Below are positions 8,601 to 16,398 of a stretch of 64,000 nucleotides of DNA, piece by piece. The notes below the pieces were generated by a model. That model worked only from the letters and a program-made list of their open reading frames with translations, did not search any database and had not been told where the DNA came from. The translations under genes and the position numbers were made by a program. This DNA is from CAZOOM01 sp964460795 (GTDB lineage: Bacteria; Omnitrophota; Omnitrophia; Omnitrophales; Aquincolibacteriaceae), in assembly GCA_964460795.1 (NCBI GenBank), contig CAYWRU010000013.1:1-64000 (forward strand), given 5' to 3'. Within the stretch, counting starts at the first letter, position 1. The number at the start of each line of letters is the position of its first letter.

Positions 8601-10962
8601 TGATCGCACCGTTCACTCCAAGTTTGGAGCCGCCGGCATGGAGGGGATGAGCCCCGACACTGTCCACTACGTTGTATTCCGTCCAGAACAGATCAAGTCC
8701 GCCACTGGAAACTCCGGCACCTTCGACCCGAAGAACCCGTCGATCCTCTACAGCAACAAGCGCCCGCTGATCGTCCCACCGGGCGAGCGCGCTCCGACGT
8801 TCTACTCCGGGCTAGAGGCTGCGGTGATGGGGGCCAAGCTCAGCAATGCGCCGGCATCGCAGTGGCTGGGTGCGATCAAGAACATGCCGGGAGTGAAGCA
8901 GGAGGAGCTTGACTGGGTCGGCCTACCGGAATGGCTCAACGAGCAGAAGGGCCTAATCACCAAGCAGCAGATCGAGGACTTCGTCGCCCAGAACAAGGTG
9001 CAGATCGAGGAGGTGGTGCAGGGCGGCGGCATGTCGATCAACGAGGGCAGTCGCTACGCTGGCGTTCCGGAGTTCATGGCCATTGCGAAGAAGGCGCGCA
9101 GTGCAGACGACGCGCGCATCATGCTGGCCAACGACGAGGCAGCCTACCGCGCGGCGCAGCGCATCCCAGAACTGAAGAAACAGGTCGACGAGAGCGGCGA
9201 CACTTGGCAGCGCATCGTCACCAACTCTCTGGTGAAGGATGGCGGTGTCGCCAAGTTCTCCAACTACCAGATGGAAGGCCCGAAGGATAACTACCGCAAC
9301 ATCCTGTTGAAGCTGCCGGTGCCCGAGCGCCCTGTCGATGTGCGGCAGGGGCAGAGCAAGCTCACCGATGAGCAGTTGGACGCATTGTTGCGGGAGCAGC
9401 GGGAGGTGGAGGATCGCATCGACCCCGAAATGGGGGTCAGCATGAGCGGCGAACGAGCCTATAACCTGCTGCGCTCGGAGCCCGGCGAGACAATCTGGGC
9501 TCTGCCGGAGCCGGATAAATTCCCTGAGTGGTTTCGCCAACTGTCAGGTCAAGGGCGAGAGGATTTTCTGAATGCCGGCCGCAATGTCCTGCGTCGTCAC
9601 CCCGAGTACGCCCGTTACCAAGAGATCACAGATGCGGTGCAGGCTGAGTACCAAGCCCGCATCAACGACAGCATGGCTGCGACGGCCGCACGTAAGCCAC
9701 GCGACGACGTCTTCCGCGTCGAGAGCCACTGGGGCGATGAGCCGAACGTGCTGGCGCACGCTCGCGTTAATGATCGCATCCTGCTGGGCCCGGACAAGTT
9801 CGTGGTCGAGAACGTGCTGTCCGGCAATCGGTCGCAGCCTTTCGATACGGTGGCTGAGGCTGAGGTTTTCCAGAAGACGCTACCGGCCGGCGTGACGACG
9901 CGCGTCACTAAGCTCAACGGCGAAGCCAAGACGCTCTTCATCGAAGAGGTGCAGTCGGACTGGCACCAGAAGGGGCGTGATCAGGGTTACCGTGGCGAGG
10001 AGATCGACCTTGGCCGAGACGGCAAGTTTACGCTACCGCAGGGCGTCACCATCGAGCGCATGGCTAACAACCCGTGGCACAAGAATGCGGTTGCCTATGT
10101 GCTGAAGCGTGGCGATGAGGTTCTCGCTCACGACGTGACGCGCTTCGACCTGCTGAGGAAGGCTACAGATAAGGGCATCATCGGGACGCCGGTGATCGAC
10201 GCCCCGCTCAAGCAGACCACCGGCTGGGCCGGCATGGTGATGAAGCGAATGATCCGCGAGGCTGCGGAGAATGGCTACGACCAGATCGCATGGACCCCGG
10301 GCGACGTTCAGAATGAACGTTGGAGCAGGGAGCTTCAGCAAGTCTCGCAGGTTTCCTATAACCCGGAGAAGAAACAGCTTCTCGCGTATCGGAGCGGAGA
10401 AGATGTTGAGCCTGTGGTTGACGAGATGGTGGAGCCTAACAGGTTGTCGAGCTACATTGGCAGGTCGGCGGCAGAAGACATTCTCAATCAGAAGCCGAAC
10501 CGGGCGGGCTTCCATATCCTGCGCGGTAAAGACCTGAAGGTCGGCGGCGTAGCCTTCCGCGAGTTCTACGACAAAATCCTCGTGAACATCGCCAACTCGA
10601 TCGGCAAGAAGTACGGGGCGAAGGTCGGCGTCGGCGACGTAGAGGGCGGCGGCAAGGTTAACTGGACGATCAAGCCATTCCCCGGCGGTGGCGGCTACCG
10701 CATCGTTACGTTCCCCGGTGGCGAGTATACTCCCGGCATCTTCAAGACCGAAACCGAGGCGATGCTGGAGGCGAACAAGCAGTACGGCAGAGCGAAGGAC
10801 GGGCAGAAGGTCTGGGTGATGCCGATCACGCCGGAGCTTCGCGACGCGGCTGTGGGTAAGGGCTTTCCGCTATTCATGAAGGGCGTCCCGGTCGTTAGGG
10901 TCGATCACGATCCGTTCGAAGAGGAAGGCGATGGCCGACAACGAGCAGCAGCCGGCCGATGA
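2611..10962 (+). CDS. Giant polyvalent virion protein with transglycosylase-like and ADP-ribosyltransferase-like domains
   Basis: 2783 residues. Modules in order: a lysozyme/transglycosylase-like domain (about 55-195, probable catalytic Glu85 in IGFETGG); a Pro/Gly linker; a domain with the conserved HDYFGH motif (His841) and a following AWRAHSAMYSPLARRAM stretch; a helical domain at about 1317-1580 (RGWYRDSSKAI, then AKVSNFTQNLRDNVNAV) common in such phage proteins; an ADP-ribosyltransferase-like polyvalent domain at about 1760-2040 (RWFGSSKVV, VVYHGTASEFDRFDP, GAGFYFTNN, VVFRPEQIKSATGN); and C-terminal polyvalent regions from about 2060, including IEEVQSDWHQKGRDQGY near 2445. Such proteins are thought to be packaged and ejected with DNA to breach the wall and disarm defences. 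Recurrent VDHDPF-like and FSNKRP-like segments mark module borders. The gene lies between portal and scaffold; virion location is inferred. Confidence 0.85.
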   Translation: MADFSQWYDPSLEALAPVGAPAPPQQQDWSGSVPTTWVNPSPVQSAPSADWSHYTSEHPLARAIVSVAAKRGLDPLDLMTVIGFETGGTYDPKQPGPITKWGQHIGLFQAGEPQRLKYGYDPNGSIDDQAESFGRYLDDTGVKPGMGLRDIYSAVNAGYVGRGNRSDTAAGGTWGTVDDKVDFQMGPHRAKALQFLTGKWEPGSKAPQSRGEIYASAQSKTRSMLVPVDHDPFNVGVGDSGGNDTGVDPTKLIQGAQFLTRRIFPAAQLLVSGVDALPPDAVRDARETGSIGTRGVLSLARLLGAGAEATPGLDPSLRGSIKGELLSNDVWKGEDGAYYFRDATGAAVQTKRNEHVVEYGPSGYSVYRNDIDRVSPPLPLPRPPADPAQARQWRRDLDAQTYRERLLGRVGGEARHVLAPEAMVRELQLPTPTSPLDRAGPGFTGDAEVAWALNAAGMASTGGAAVPMPKAVDPRGFRIFGKRYETFTEAGRERQVVQSEALARAGYKPEDIGRMSSAELQAAYETIDPSFSRMKDVTPGAPEPGRGVVTVEPFDPANWALREIGGYSAEQIARMTPEQRAAAARGLAETNAWGPELNLSTEPGRPGSQGAIDAAAKQSGPDLTAPGPAAVDAGAGGGRGSIGTGSLAEAQGAAARSSAGAYVPEGLPTRPLKLADPDGTPQWFVPAPLAQAQKLAADYAQQAGFDYSPPRQYIPVDPARASRIADAFAQMPHAPDDPIVKAAYKAMIDETVAQMDQVLRAGLKIEFIKPGQVDPYATSPRLAQKDVVENNHLWVFPTDTGFGSGSAGSQAALANNPLLASTKFNIDGRQLLANDVFRIVHDYFGHFKDGNGFRADGEEHAWRAHSAMYSPLARRAMTTETRGQNSWLNYGPHGDKNRTAVTADTTFADQKTGLLPEWVVEEGRLDPVQAQVKGTTPGIDGGGYAPDRGGANTTLFSNKRPVVLPAAERGRAMLEAMGKPTKGLVTLTPEEKLSPAYRAYSEGGDPRVATLEVATTNTKQGARASELAAAVPAERPSRWQRQALTDLEALQRDTMARLGGRGPQGQPSPVERLISSALGADVRVDGIDTKGYGTFEGVLSPNMRIPLLGRSSGSQMWNLSEPLHTPARRAILAALGQDLDQTASAASQFRWVRPDDPAGKTYSIFAPGEIDRVAVGQIEKALGYPLNIHSVAGGTMIDINVGGFDTLPTFEGVSKAVEKVLPGRDVYVARRAYDSDYIDRSEYRQAIDDYWKGASNGREVGENAGGVGGARSPAGSYDDWTAARQAIKGIAKERDRGYAGWTRQYERQFAAEGLTELPSVERLAAEVPGLKAVMKYMTPDERVKLRRDTAQKIVDLFESLPSAEEMAAVAHAGRAKRGWYRDSSKAIVEVFGADDAPRFAALLAAMSPQVSVEMNLHNALKTWGNWVAAGRPTEPAEIVRIMGRSVLGAGGEASILDAWKNNSIRALRESDPMEIVLSGAKVSNFTQNLRDNVNAVTVDAWMANYANVSQELFNGPAGKPDDLGTLKGASVGYSAMAAAVRRAADVATQKTGQKWTPEEIQETVWSWAKSLYETSEKMGVTTTELLRAGGLTHEQIRQTPDFGRLFVSNVYRKLLEEGGYAKEVEAQLVRGGERDAARDGSRGDAGSAEGSGFTQSAFERHLKRAAERLENLRNERAAGRAKPVDEEAVNDALDERFNELAAKYEDNGMSRAEAEARAREEVYGETKLMDGVPVKPVDDDPFGGTDVFSNRRPMAVPQIDSPRFKRWFGSSKVVDEAGAPKVVYHGTASEFDRFDPTRADVESDLGAGFYFTNNPKDVATNYATSAGADITNRIERAAERILQDEGFLGTKADAKAAARAALSVQHEGATVPVYLRMRKPVEIGGPNETFFDLKEKMDRRGEYTGEVSGKLPKFLDALDDVLAKGDFYDVDVSRVRNAVLEAALDNGGLAASKLLDTLKHDRRTGGDMVYAVNDAGDLAGTEIIRRAMEKMGFDGFIDRTVHSKFGAAGMEGMSPDTVHYVVFRPEQIKSATGNSGTFDPKNPSILYSNKRPLIVPPGERAPTFYSGLEAAVMGAKLSNAPASQWLGAIKNMPGVKQEELDWVGLPEWLNEQKGLITKQQIEDFVAQNKVQIEEVVQGGGMSINEGSRYAGVPEFMAIAKKARSADDARIMLANDEAAYRAAQRIPELKKQVDESGDTWQRIVTNSLVKDGGVAKFSNYQMEGPKDNYRNILLKLPVPERPVDVRQGQSKLTDEQLDALLREQREVEDRIDPEMGVSMSGERAYNLLRSEPGETIWALPEPDKFPEWFRQLSGQGREDFLNAGRNVLRRHPEYARYQEITDAVQAEYQARINDSMAATAARKPRDDVFRVESHWGDEPNVLAHARVNDRILLGPDKFVVENVLSGNRSQPFDTVAEAEVFQKTLPAGVTTRVTKLNGEAKTLFIEEVQSDWHQKGRDQGYRGEEIDLGRDGKFTLPQGVTIERMANNPWHKNAVAYVLKRGDEVLAHDVTRFDLLRKATDKGIIGTPVIDAPLKQTTGWAGMVMKRMIREAAENGYDQIAWTPGDVQNERWSRELQQVSQVSYNPEKKQLLAYRSGEDVEPVVDEMVEPNRLSSYIGRSAAEDILNQKPNRAGFHILRGKDLKVGGVAFREFYDKILVNIANSIGKKYGAKVGVGDVEGGGKVNWTIKPFPGGGGYRIVTFPGGEYTPGIFKTETEAMLEANKQYGRAKDGQKVWVMPITPELRDAAVGKGFPLFMKGVPVVRVDHDPFEEEGDGRQRAAAGR

Positions 10963-11311
10963 GCGGTCGGAGAAGGTGGCCCCGGCGGCAGTCGCGGGAA
11001 TCACCGAAACCGACTACACGATGTGGCTGCACACCAATCCGGTGGCGCAGATGCTGATGCAATACTTGAGGGACTATCGCGACGATCTCCTCAAGGGGGT
11101 GATGGAGAGTTGGCTTACCAAGGGGCTCGATCTCTCCAGCGAGCACGAGATGCGGGGGTACGCTCGTGCGCTTGAAGAGATCACCACGATCCGCATTCCG
11201 GAGATCGCGGCGTTCTACGCTCAGGTCGAGGGGCTGAAGAGGGCGAAGGAGGAGCAAGAGCAACTCCAACTGAGGCAACCCTATGGCGATGAAGCAGAGG
11301 CTCCTTCGTAA
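10931..11311 (+). CDS. Small helical protein, possible virion-assembly factor
   Basis: 126 residues overlapping the giant gene by 32 nt in another frame. The middle is strongly helical (TMWLHTNPVAQMLMQYLRD; then YARALEEITTIRIPEIAAFY), and the C-terminus is a Lys/Glu/Gln-rich coiled-coil-like segment. It has no recognised family. Its position between the polyvalent protein and the GroES-like gene suggests a role in head assembly. Confidence 0.6.
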   Translation: MADNEQQPADERSEKVAPAAVAGITETDYTMWLHTNPVAQMLMQYLRDYRDDLLKGVMESWLTKGLDLSSEHEMRGYARALEEITTIRIPEIAAFYAQVEGLKRAKEEQEQLQLRQPYGDEAEAPS

Positions 11312-11693
11312 GACATCTCTCGGCGCGCAGTATGTCGAGAGCGACTATAGCGGCAAGAATGAATGCGGTTGGCACCCTCTCGATGACATGGTGCTGATCC
11401 TCCCCGACAAGACCGTCACCAAGAGCGCTGGCGGCATCATGCTCCCCGATGAGACACAGGAGAGCCATAAGGCTGCGGCCGAGACTGGCGTCATCGTCGA
11501 GTGCGGCGAGGGCGCATTCAAGTACACGGCCGATCGGGTCCGGGAGTTCACCGGCCGCAAGCCTCGCGCTGGAGACCACGTCTATTTTCAGCGATACGCC
11601 GGGCAGATTATCATCGGTGCCGATGGCCGGGAGTACCGCGTCATGACTGACAAGTGCATCGGTGCCATCAACGTCGAAGACGCTTCGAAGTAA
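11283..11693 (+). CDS. GroES-like co-chaperonin
   Basis: 136 residues. The central part follows the GroES/Cpn10 fold: DDMVLILPDKTVTKSAGGIM (first strand and mobile loop start), LPDETQESHKAAAETGVIV, then KPRAGDHVYFQRYAGQIIIG and EYRVMTDKCIGAI at the end. GroES caps the GroEL cage, and phage versions (T4 gp31 is the classic) alter the cage for capsid-protein folding. It lies just before scaffold and capsid genes, which fits that role. The N-terminal 35 residues are an extension relative to bacterial GroES. It overlaps the previous gene by 29 nt. Confidence 0.88.
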   Translation: MAMKQRLLRKTSLGAQYVESDYSGKNECGWHPLDDMVLILPDKTVTKSAGGIMLPDETQESHKAAAETGVIVECGEGAFKYTADRVREFTGRKPRAGDHVYFQRYAGQIIIGADGREYRVMTDKCIGAINVEDASK

Positions 11694-11709
11694 CCAGAGA
11701 GAAAGAACC

Positions 11710-12663
11710 ATGAACCAACCAGCAGAGCGCACTCGCTTCAGTGAGGGCGAGACCGGCGGATCGGCAGCCGCGGGCGGCGCAGCGCCCGATGTCGAAGGGA
11801 TGGCGCGCCGCGCCGGATGGAAGCCCAAGGAAGACTGGGTGAGTGAGGGCAATTCTGCCGAGAAGTGGGTCGATGCCGGCGTTTTCATCGAGCGCGTCAT
11901 GTCCGGGTATGACAAGCGCGGTCAGGACCGATATCGCGCGATGGATGCGAGGCTCGCTGCGCAGGAGCGCACGATCCAGCAGATGAGCGGCACGATCCAA
12001 GAGTCCGCGAAGGTGATGCAGGAGTTTCAGGTCTATCACCAAGGCGTGGCGCAGCGCGAGTATGACCGCGCCAAGAAAGAGATCGAGGCGAAGATGCGGA
12101 CGGCGGTGCGAGAAGCCGACCCTGACGCTCACGACGCCGCGCGCGCAGAGCTTGCCGAGCTTGAGAAGACCAAGCCGGAGAAGCCCGCCGCGGCCGAGCA
12201 GAAGCAGGCGGCTCCTCCGCCGCCGGACCCGATCATCGTCGCGTGGAACGCGGACAACACTTGGTATAACCCGACCTCCACCGACGAGTTGTCGATGTGG
12301 GCTGTCGGCTATTTCAACAAGCTCCCGGCGACGATGTCCCTGCAAGAGCGCCTCGACAAGGTCACCGAGCGCGCGAAGGCGCTCTTCGCGGATGAGGTGC
12401 GTGGGAAGCTGGGCGGCAAGTATGCTATGGCTGACGACGATCGCCCGCGGCGCGGATCGAGAGTTGCCGACCCAGATGTCGACGGAGGCGGCGGTGATCA
12501 CCGCTCTGGCGAGAAGGGGCGGCGCTTCGAAGACCTGCCGAAGGAGGCCCAAGAGCAGTGCCGGCGCTTCGAGAAGCAAATGGTGCCGGACCCCAAGAAC
12601 CCCGGAAAGACACGCCCATTCGTGACGCGCGAGCAGTATCTGCGCGATTACGACTGGTCCTGA
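11710..12663 (+). CDS. Putative capsid scaffolding protein
   Basis: 317 residues from the ATG after a GAGAGAAAG site; an upstream in-frame start at 11662 lies inside the GroES gene and is unlikely. The composition is that of scaffolds: highly charged, Glu/Lys/Ala/Gln-rich, with a long coiled coil at about residues 75-155 (LAAQERTIQQMSGTIQ, YDRAKKEIEAKMRTAV), a Pro-rich break and a basic C-terminus. It lies upstream of the decoration and coat genes, as expected. Scaffolds shape the procapsid and then leave. Confidence 0.75.
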   Translation: MNQPAERTRFSEGETGGSAAAGGAAPDVEGMARRAGWKPKEDWVSEGNSAEKWVDAGVFIERVMSGYDKRGQDRYRAMDARLAAQERTIQQMSGTIQESAKVMQEFQVYHQGVAQREYDRAKKEIEAKMRTAVREADPDAHDAARAELAELEKTKPEKPAAAEQKQAAPPPPDPIIVAWNADNTWYNPTSTDELSMWAVGYFNKLPATMSLQERLDKVTERAKALFADEVRGKLGGKYAMADDDRPRRGSRVADPDVDGGGGDHRSGEKGRRFEDLPKEAQEQCRRFEKQMVPDPKNPGKTRPFVTREQYLRDYDWS

Positions 12664-12694
12664 TCGTCTCCCTCAACAGCGAAAGGCAAATCAG

Positions 12695-13246
12695 ATGGCG
12701 CAGAGAGCACAGCGTAGTGGCGGGGCGGCGGTTTCGCCCCCTGTTGCGCAGAATCAGGCACCCGTGGTAACGGATAGCCCAGCGAGCGGTCATAGCATTG
12801 CCGCAGACACCCCTGAGCAGGGCCTCAGCGGTGGCGACGAGTCCCCAGAGCAGGCCTCCGGGCCGCAGATGCGGGCAACGCGCATTCCTTTCGGAACGAC
12901 AGAAGAGAAGCTGAAGCTCCCCGACGTACCGGGTTTCCGGACCTACTGGTTCAACGACACCCCGGGACGCATCGATCGAGCAAAGGCAGCGGGCTACGAG
13001 CACAGGCTCGACGCCAATCGGCAACCGATCAGTCGCGTTGTCGGCGTCTCTACTGGAGGTCAGGGCGGGCTTCGCGCTTACGCCATGATGATCCCGATGG
13101 AATTTTTCAACGAAGACCAAGCCGCAGAGTTGGCGAAGGTCGACGCGGTTCACGGGCAGATCGTGAACGGCAAGCTTGAAACCAAAGACGGCGACAATCG
13201 CTATGTCCCGAAGGACCGGCCCATCCGGATCACTCAGGGGCGCTGA
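12695..13246 (+). CDS. Conserved virion-region protein of unknown function
   Basis: 183 residues. A disordered Ala/Pro/Ser-rich N-terminus (about 1-65) precedes a compact domain containing YWFNDTPGRIDRAKAAGYE and a C-terminal YVPKDRPIRI. I have the impression that the WFND-PGRI-RA--AGYE pattern recurs in proteins found between scaffold and coat genes of podoviruses, but I know no function. A structural or assembly role is inferred from position. Confidence 0.65.
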   Translation: MAQRAQRSGGAAVSPPVAQNQAPVVTDSPASGHSIAADTPEQGLSGGDESPEQASGPQMRATRIPFGTTEEKLKLPDVPGFRTYWFNDTPGRIDRAKAAGYEHRLDANRQPISRVVGVSTGGQGGLRAYAMMIPMEFFNEDQAAELAKVDAVHGQIVNGKLETKDGDNRYVPKDRPIRITQGR

Positions 13247-13313
13247 TCGAAATCAGCAGGCGGGGCGTCGCAGTCGAGATGATCGTGACGCTCCGCAGGC
13301 GGCCAGAGCCAAA

Positions 13314-13335
13314 GGTCTCCTGCCCAACGGGAGAC
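13314..13335 (+). promoter_or_regulatory. Hairpin covering the ribosome-binding site of the decoration gene
   Basis: GTCTCC (13315-13320) pairs perfectly with GGAGAC (13330-13335). The right arm contains the ribosome-binding site of the ATG at 13340, so folding would hide it. This could tune expression of an abundant virion protein. It is seen in sequence; the regulatory role is inference. Confidence 0.35.
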
Positions 13336-13339
13336 ACTG

Positions 13340-13957
13340 ATGGCAAACCAAGACGCTTCCTTCGGCCTTCGGCCGGTTCGCTACCGCAACGGTTCGCCGT
13401 GGAACGGTCAGTGCCGGCAGTATTACGTCCCGGCGACCGACGCCACCGCGATCTTCGTCGGCGATTGCGTCGTCCACGTTGGCGACTCCAACGACAATGA
13501 AATCTTCGGCAACCCGCCCGGCTCCCTGCTGGAGGTGACCCGCGCCACGCCCGGCGATACGCCGGGCACCGGCACGCTCATCACTGGTGTTGTGGTCGGC
13601 GTGGTTCCGGTCACCGCGGACTCGCTGCCTTATCGCGCCGCGTCGACCGAGCGCGTACTGCTCGTCGCCGACGATCCGGACATCATCTTCGAAATTCAGG
13701 CGGACGGCACTGTCACCGCGGACTCGATGGGTCTCAATGCCGTGCTGATCGATACCAATGCGGGGTCGACCGCCACTGGCCGCTCCGGCACCGAGCTTGA
13801 CACCACCTCCGACGTTCCGGCGGCGGATGCGTCGAACCAGCTTCTGATCCTCGGCCTCGCCAAGAAGCCGAACAACGATCTGGCTTCGGCAAATCCGATC
13901 TTGGAGGTGCTGATCAACGCTCACACGCATCTCCAGCCGGCGCTGGGCATCGCGTAA
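13340..13957 (+). CDS. Putative head decoration protein
   Basis: 205 residues beginning ANQDASFGLRPVRYRNGSPW, a start I recognise from proteins encoded directly upstream of major capsid genes in many phages. The rest is beta-rich with many Val, Thr, Asp and Gly, and no charged helices. It probably decorates or stabilises the capsid. It is 36 nt upstream of the coat gene. Confidence 0.7.
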   Translation: MANQDASFGLRPVRYRNGSPWNGQCRQYYVPATDATAIFVGDCVVHVGDSNDNEIFGNPPGSLLEVTRATPGDTPGTGTLITGVVVGVVPVTADSLPYRAASTERVLLVADDPDIIFEIQADGTVTADSMGLNAVLIDTNAGSTATGRSGTELDTTSDVPAADASNQLLILGLAKKPNNDLASANPILEVLINAHTHLQPALGIA

Positions 13958-13993
13958 CGGCATCATCAGTCACGGACAAGGGGATTTTCACCA

Positions 13994-14899
13994 ATGCCAG
14001 TCATCAATACGGGCACTCACCCGAAAGCACTGTGGCCGGGCGTCAAGTCATGGTTCGGGCTGGAATACGATCGCCACGATCCGCAATGGCCCGAGCTTTT
14101 CGAGCAGGACACCTCGGAAAAGCGCTACGAAGAAGAAGTCGAGAATGTCGGCTTCGGCATGGCGACCGTGAAGCCGGAAGGCGAGGCTCTCGCCTACGAC
14201 AGCACCTCGCAGGGCTATGTGTCGCGATACACCCATGTTGCCTACGCGATCGGCTACATGGTCACGCACGAGGAAATGAAGGACAACCTCTATGAGGAAG
14301 TCTCTCGTCGCCGCGCGCCGGACCTTGCCTTCGCGATGCGGCAGACCGAGGAGTGGACGCATGCCAACGTCTACAATCGCGCCTTCTCCAGCACCTATAC
14401 CGGCGGCGACACCAAGGCGCTCTGCGCCTCGGATCACCCGTCGCTGTATGGTTCGCAATCGAACCTGCTGACGGCGGCCGATCTCTCCGAAGTCGCGATC
14501 GAAGATGCGCTCACTGCGATCGGCAATGCCGTCGATGGCCGTGGTCGCAAGATCAATCTGAAGGGCATGACCCTTCACATCTCTACCTCCGACCAGTTCG
14601 AGGCTGCTCGCATCCTGAAGTCGGTGCAGCAGAACGACACGGCGAACAATGCCATCAACGCCATCAAGGCGATGGGCATGTTGCCGGGCGGAGCCAAGGT
14701 CAACAATTACTTCACCTCGACGACTGCATGGTTCATCCGGACCAACGTGCGCCGGGGCATGCGTCACTTCACTCGTGAAGCTGCGTCCTTCGATCAGGAC
14801 AATGACTTCGACACCAAGAACGCGAAGGCCGCGGTCTATGCGCGGTGGTCGCAGGGCTGGTCCGATTGGCGTGGGGTGTGGGGGAATCAGGGCGCGTAA
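13994..14899 (+). CDS. Major capsid protein (Mu gpT-like)
   Basis: 301 residues. The pattern of Glu/Tyr-rich N-terminal region (SEKRYEEEVENVGFG), E-loop-like EGEALAYDSTSQGYVSRY, spine-like helix (DLAFAMRQTEEWTHANVYNRAF), P-domain with CASDHPSLYGSQSN, and a C-terminal ARWSQGWSDWRGVWG matches phage major head subunits of the Mu gpT type with an HK97-like fold. Hundreds of copies form the shell. The gene order scaffold-decoration-coat supports the call. Confidence 0.85.
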   Translation: MPVINTGTHPKALWPGVKSWFGLEYDRHDPQWPELFEQDTSEKRYEEEVENVGFGMATVKPEGEALAYDSTSQGYVSRYTHVAYAIGYMVTHEEMKDNLYEEVSRRRAPDLAFAMRQTEEWTHANVYNRAFSSTYTGGDTKALCASDHPSLYGSQSNLLTAADLSEVAIEDALTAIGNAVDGRGRKINLKGMTLHISTSDQFEAARILKSVQQNDTANNAINAIKAMGMLPGGAKVNNYFTSTTAWFIRTNVRRGMRHFTREAASFDQDNDFDTKNAKAAVYARWSQGWSDWRGVWGNQGA

Positions 14900-14923
14900 C
14901 GGCGCTCTGCTGCATGACGCCAA

Positions 14924-14956
14924 GAGGGGGCGCAGGGCCATAGGCTGCGTCCCCTC
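14924..14956 (+). terminator. Strong hairpin downstream of the capsid gene
   Basis: A 12-bp stem with one G-T pair (14924-14935 with 14945-14956) and a 9-nt loop, 24 nt after the coat stop. It lacks a T-tract, so it may be an mRNA-stabilising 3' end or an attenuator lowering expression of downstream genes rather than a full terminator. Confidence 0.5.
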
Positions 14957-15011
14957 ATTCTCACCGACGTAATCCTCAATGAGGCCCGAAAGGGTCGTAT
15001 GGGAGAAGCAG

Positions 15012-15938
15012 ATGCCTTCCTCGAATTATCCGAATGGTTTTCCGCAGGGCGTGACGATCCGTGGTCTGCCGTTGCAACTCACTCACCCCGGCAAAGTGTT
15101 CTGGGTCGACAGCAACTCCGGCGGCAACGCGAACCCCGGCACGGTCGACAAACCCTTCGCCACCATCGACTTCGCTGTCGGCCGCTGTCGCGCCGGCAAG
15201 GGCGACATCATTCTGGTGAAGCCCGGCCATGTCGAGACCGTCACCGCTGCCGGCGGTCTGTCGCTGGATGTGTCGGGCATTGCGGTCATTGGCCTCGGCT
15301 CTGGCGCGCTGCGCCCCAAGGTCAACTTCACCACCGCGGTCGGCGCGGACATGAATATCGACGCCGCGAACATTACCGTGGCGAATATCCTGTTTACCGG
15401 CGGGATCGACGCGCTGACCGGGCCGATCGACATCAACGCCGCAGACTGCACGCTGCTCGACATCGAGACGCGGGATGTCACCGGGCAGGCCACCGACTTT
15501 ATCGTCGGCGACGACAACTGCGACCGGCTCCGGATCTCCGGGTGGAAGCACAATGGTGCGGCTGCGGCCGGAGCCGATACCGCGATTTCGGTGGTCGGTG
15601 CCGACGATGTCGTCATCGAAGACTTCGACATCTACGGCAACTTCGCTGTGGCTGGCATCGAGCAGGTGACCACGGCCGGCAACCGCTGGCGCATCGGCGG
15701 CGGCAGGCGTCAGTCGTATATCTGGACCGAAAACGCTGCCGATGTCGCGATCGCGATGAAGTCGGACACCACCGGCTGGGTCGGGCCGGACATCAACATC
15801 ATGCTGCAGGACAACGCCGCCAACATCACAGAGTGCGTCGTTGCGGCTGCCATGCAGGTCATGCAGCCGATCAACGTCTGCAATCTTGCCGGCGAAAGCT
15901 CGATGCAGATCAATATCACGGCGTCCACCGACGCCTGA
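15012..15938 (+). CDS. Beta-helix-type structural protein
   Basis: 308 residues from the ATG preceded by GGGAGAAG. After an N-terminal region (FWVDSNSGGNANPGTVDKPF-type start common in parallel beta-helix proteins), repeated short strands rich in Asn, Asp, Ile and Val run through most of the length (NITVANILFTGGID, DCTLLDIETRDVTG, DDVVIEDFDIYGNF). This indicates a right-handed parallel beta-helix. It probably lies on the virion surface as decoration or fibre; enzymatic activity is possible but no catalytic motif is recognised. Confidence 0.65.
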   Translation: MPSSNYPNGFPQGVTIRGLPLQLTHPGKVFWVDSNSGGNANPGTVDKPFATIDFAVGRCRAGKGDIILVKPGHVETVTAAGGLSLDVSGIAVIGLGSGALRPKVNFTTAVGADMNIDAANITVANILFTGGIDALTGPIDINAADCTLLDIETRDVTGQATDFIVGDDNCDRLRISGWKHNGAAAAGADTAISVVGADDVVIEDFDIYGNFAVAGIEQVTTAGNRWRIGGGRRQSYIWTENAADVAIAMKSDTTGWVGPDINIMLQDNAANITECVVAAAMQVMQPINVCNLAGESSMQINITASTDA

Positions 15939-15958
15939 TGCCTGACGTTGCCACGAGA

Positions 15959-15986
15959 GCCCGGGCGCACAAGTGGCGTCCCGGGC
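15959..15986 (+). other. Intergenic hairpin
   Basis: GCCCGGG (15959-15965) pairs perfectly with CCCGGGC (15980-15986) around a 14-nt loop, in the 70-nt gap before the next structural gene. It has no T-tract. A role in mRNA processing or attenuation is possible. Confidence 0.35.
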
Positions 15987-16008
15987 ACTCGCATAAGGGG
16001 AGCACTCC

Positions 16009-16398
16009 GTGGCGAACACGATCACGAAGACGACCGTCGTCAATGGCGAGGTCAACCTCGTTCAGATCATCAACATCTCCGGAGACGGCTCCGGCGAGGA
16101 GACCAATCTCCTACTTGTCGATCGCTCGACATTCGCGCCGACATCCGGGACTGCGGTGATCGTCGACAAGATCGAGGGTTACCTGTCCGGATTTTCTGCG
16201 TCCCTGATCTTCGACGCATCGACCGATCTGATCTTCGCGCGGTTGCCGGCGGATTACTTCTGCTACGACTGGCGCTGCTTCGGCGGAATCCATTCCGGCA
16301 AGGCTGGGGCCGGGGCGAACGGCGACATCCTGATTTCGACGGCGAGCTTGGGGTCCGGTGACGCCGGTACGTTCTACTTGCATATGAGGAAGAAGTAG
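16009..16398 (+). CDS. Small structural protein, unknown family
   Basis: 129 residues from a GTG preceded by a GGGGAGC site. It is a beta-rich protein without charged helices (TTVVNGEVNLVQIINISGDG, TFYLHMRKK end). Composition and position among head genes suggest a decoration protein. Confidence 0.6.
   Translation: MANTITKTTVVNGEVNLVQIINISGDGSGEETNLLLVDRSTFAPTSGTAVIVDKIEGYLSGFSASLIFDASTDLIFARLPADYFCYDWRCFGGIHSGKAGAGANGDILISTASLGSGDAGTFYLHMRKK

Noticed and set aside
14999..16159. 386-codon alternative frame over the beta-helix gene
   Set aside because: Arg/His-rich composition typical of a shadow; the 15012 frame has a ribosome site and beta-helix pattern.
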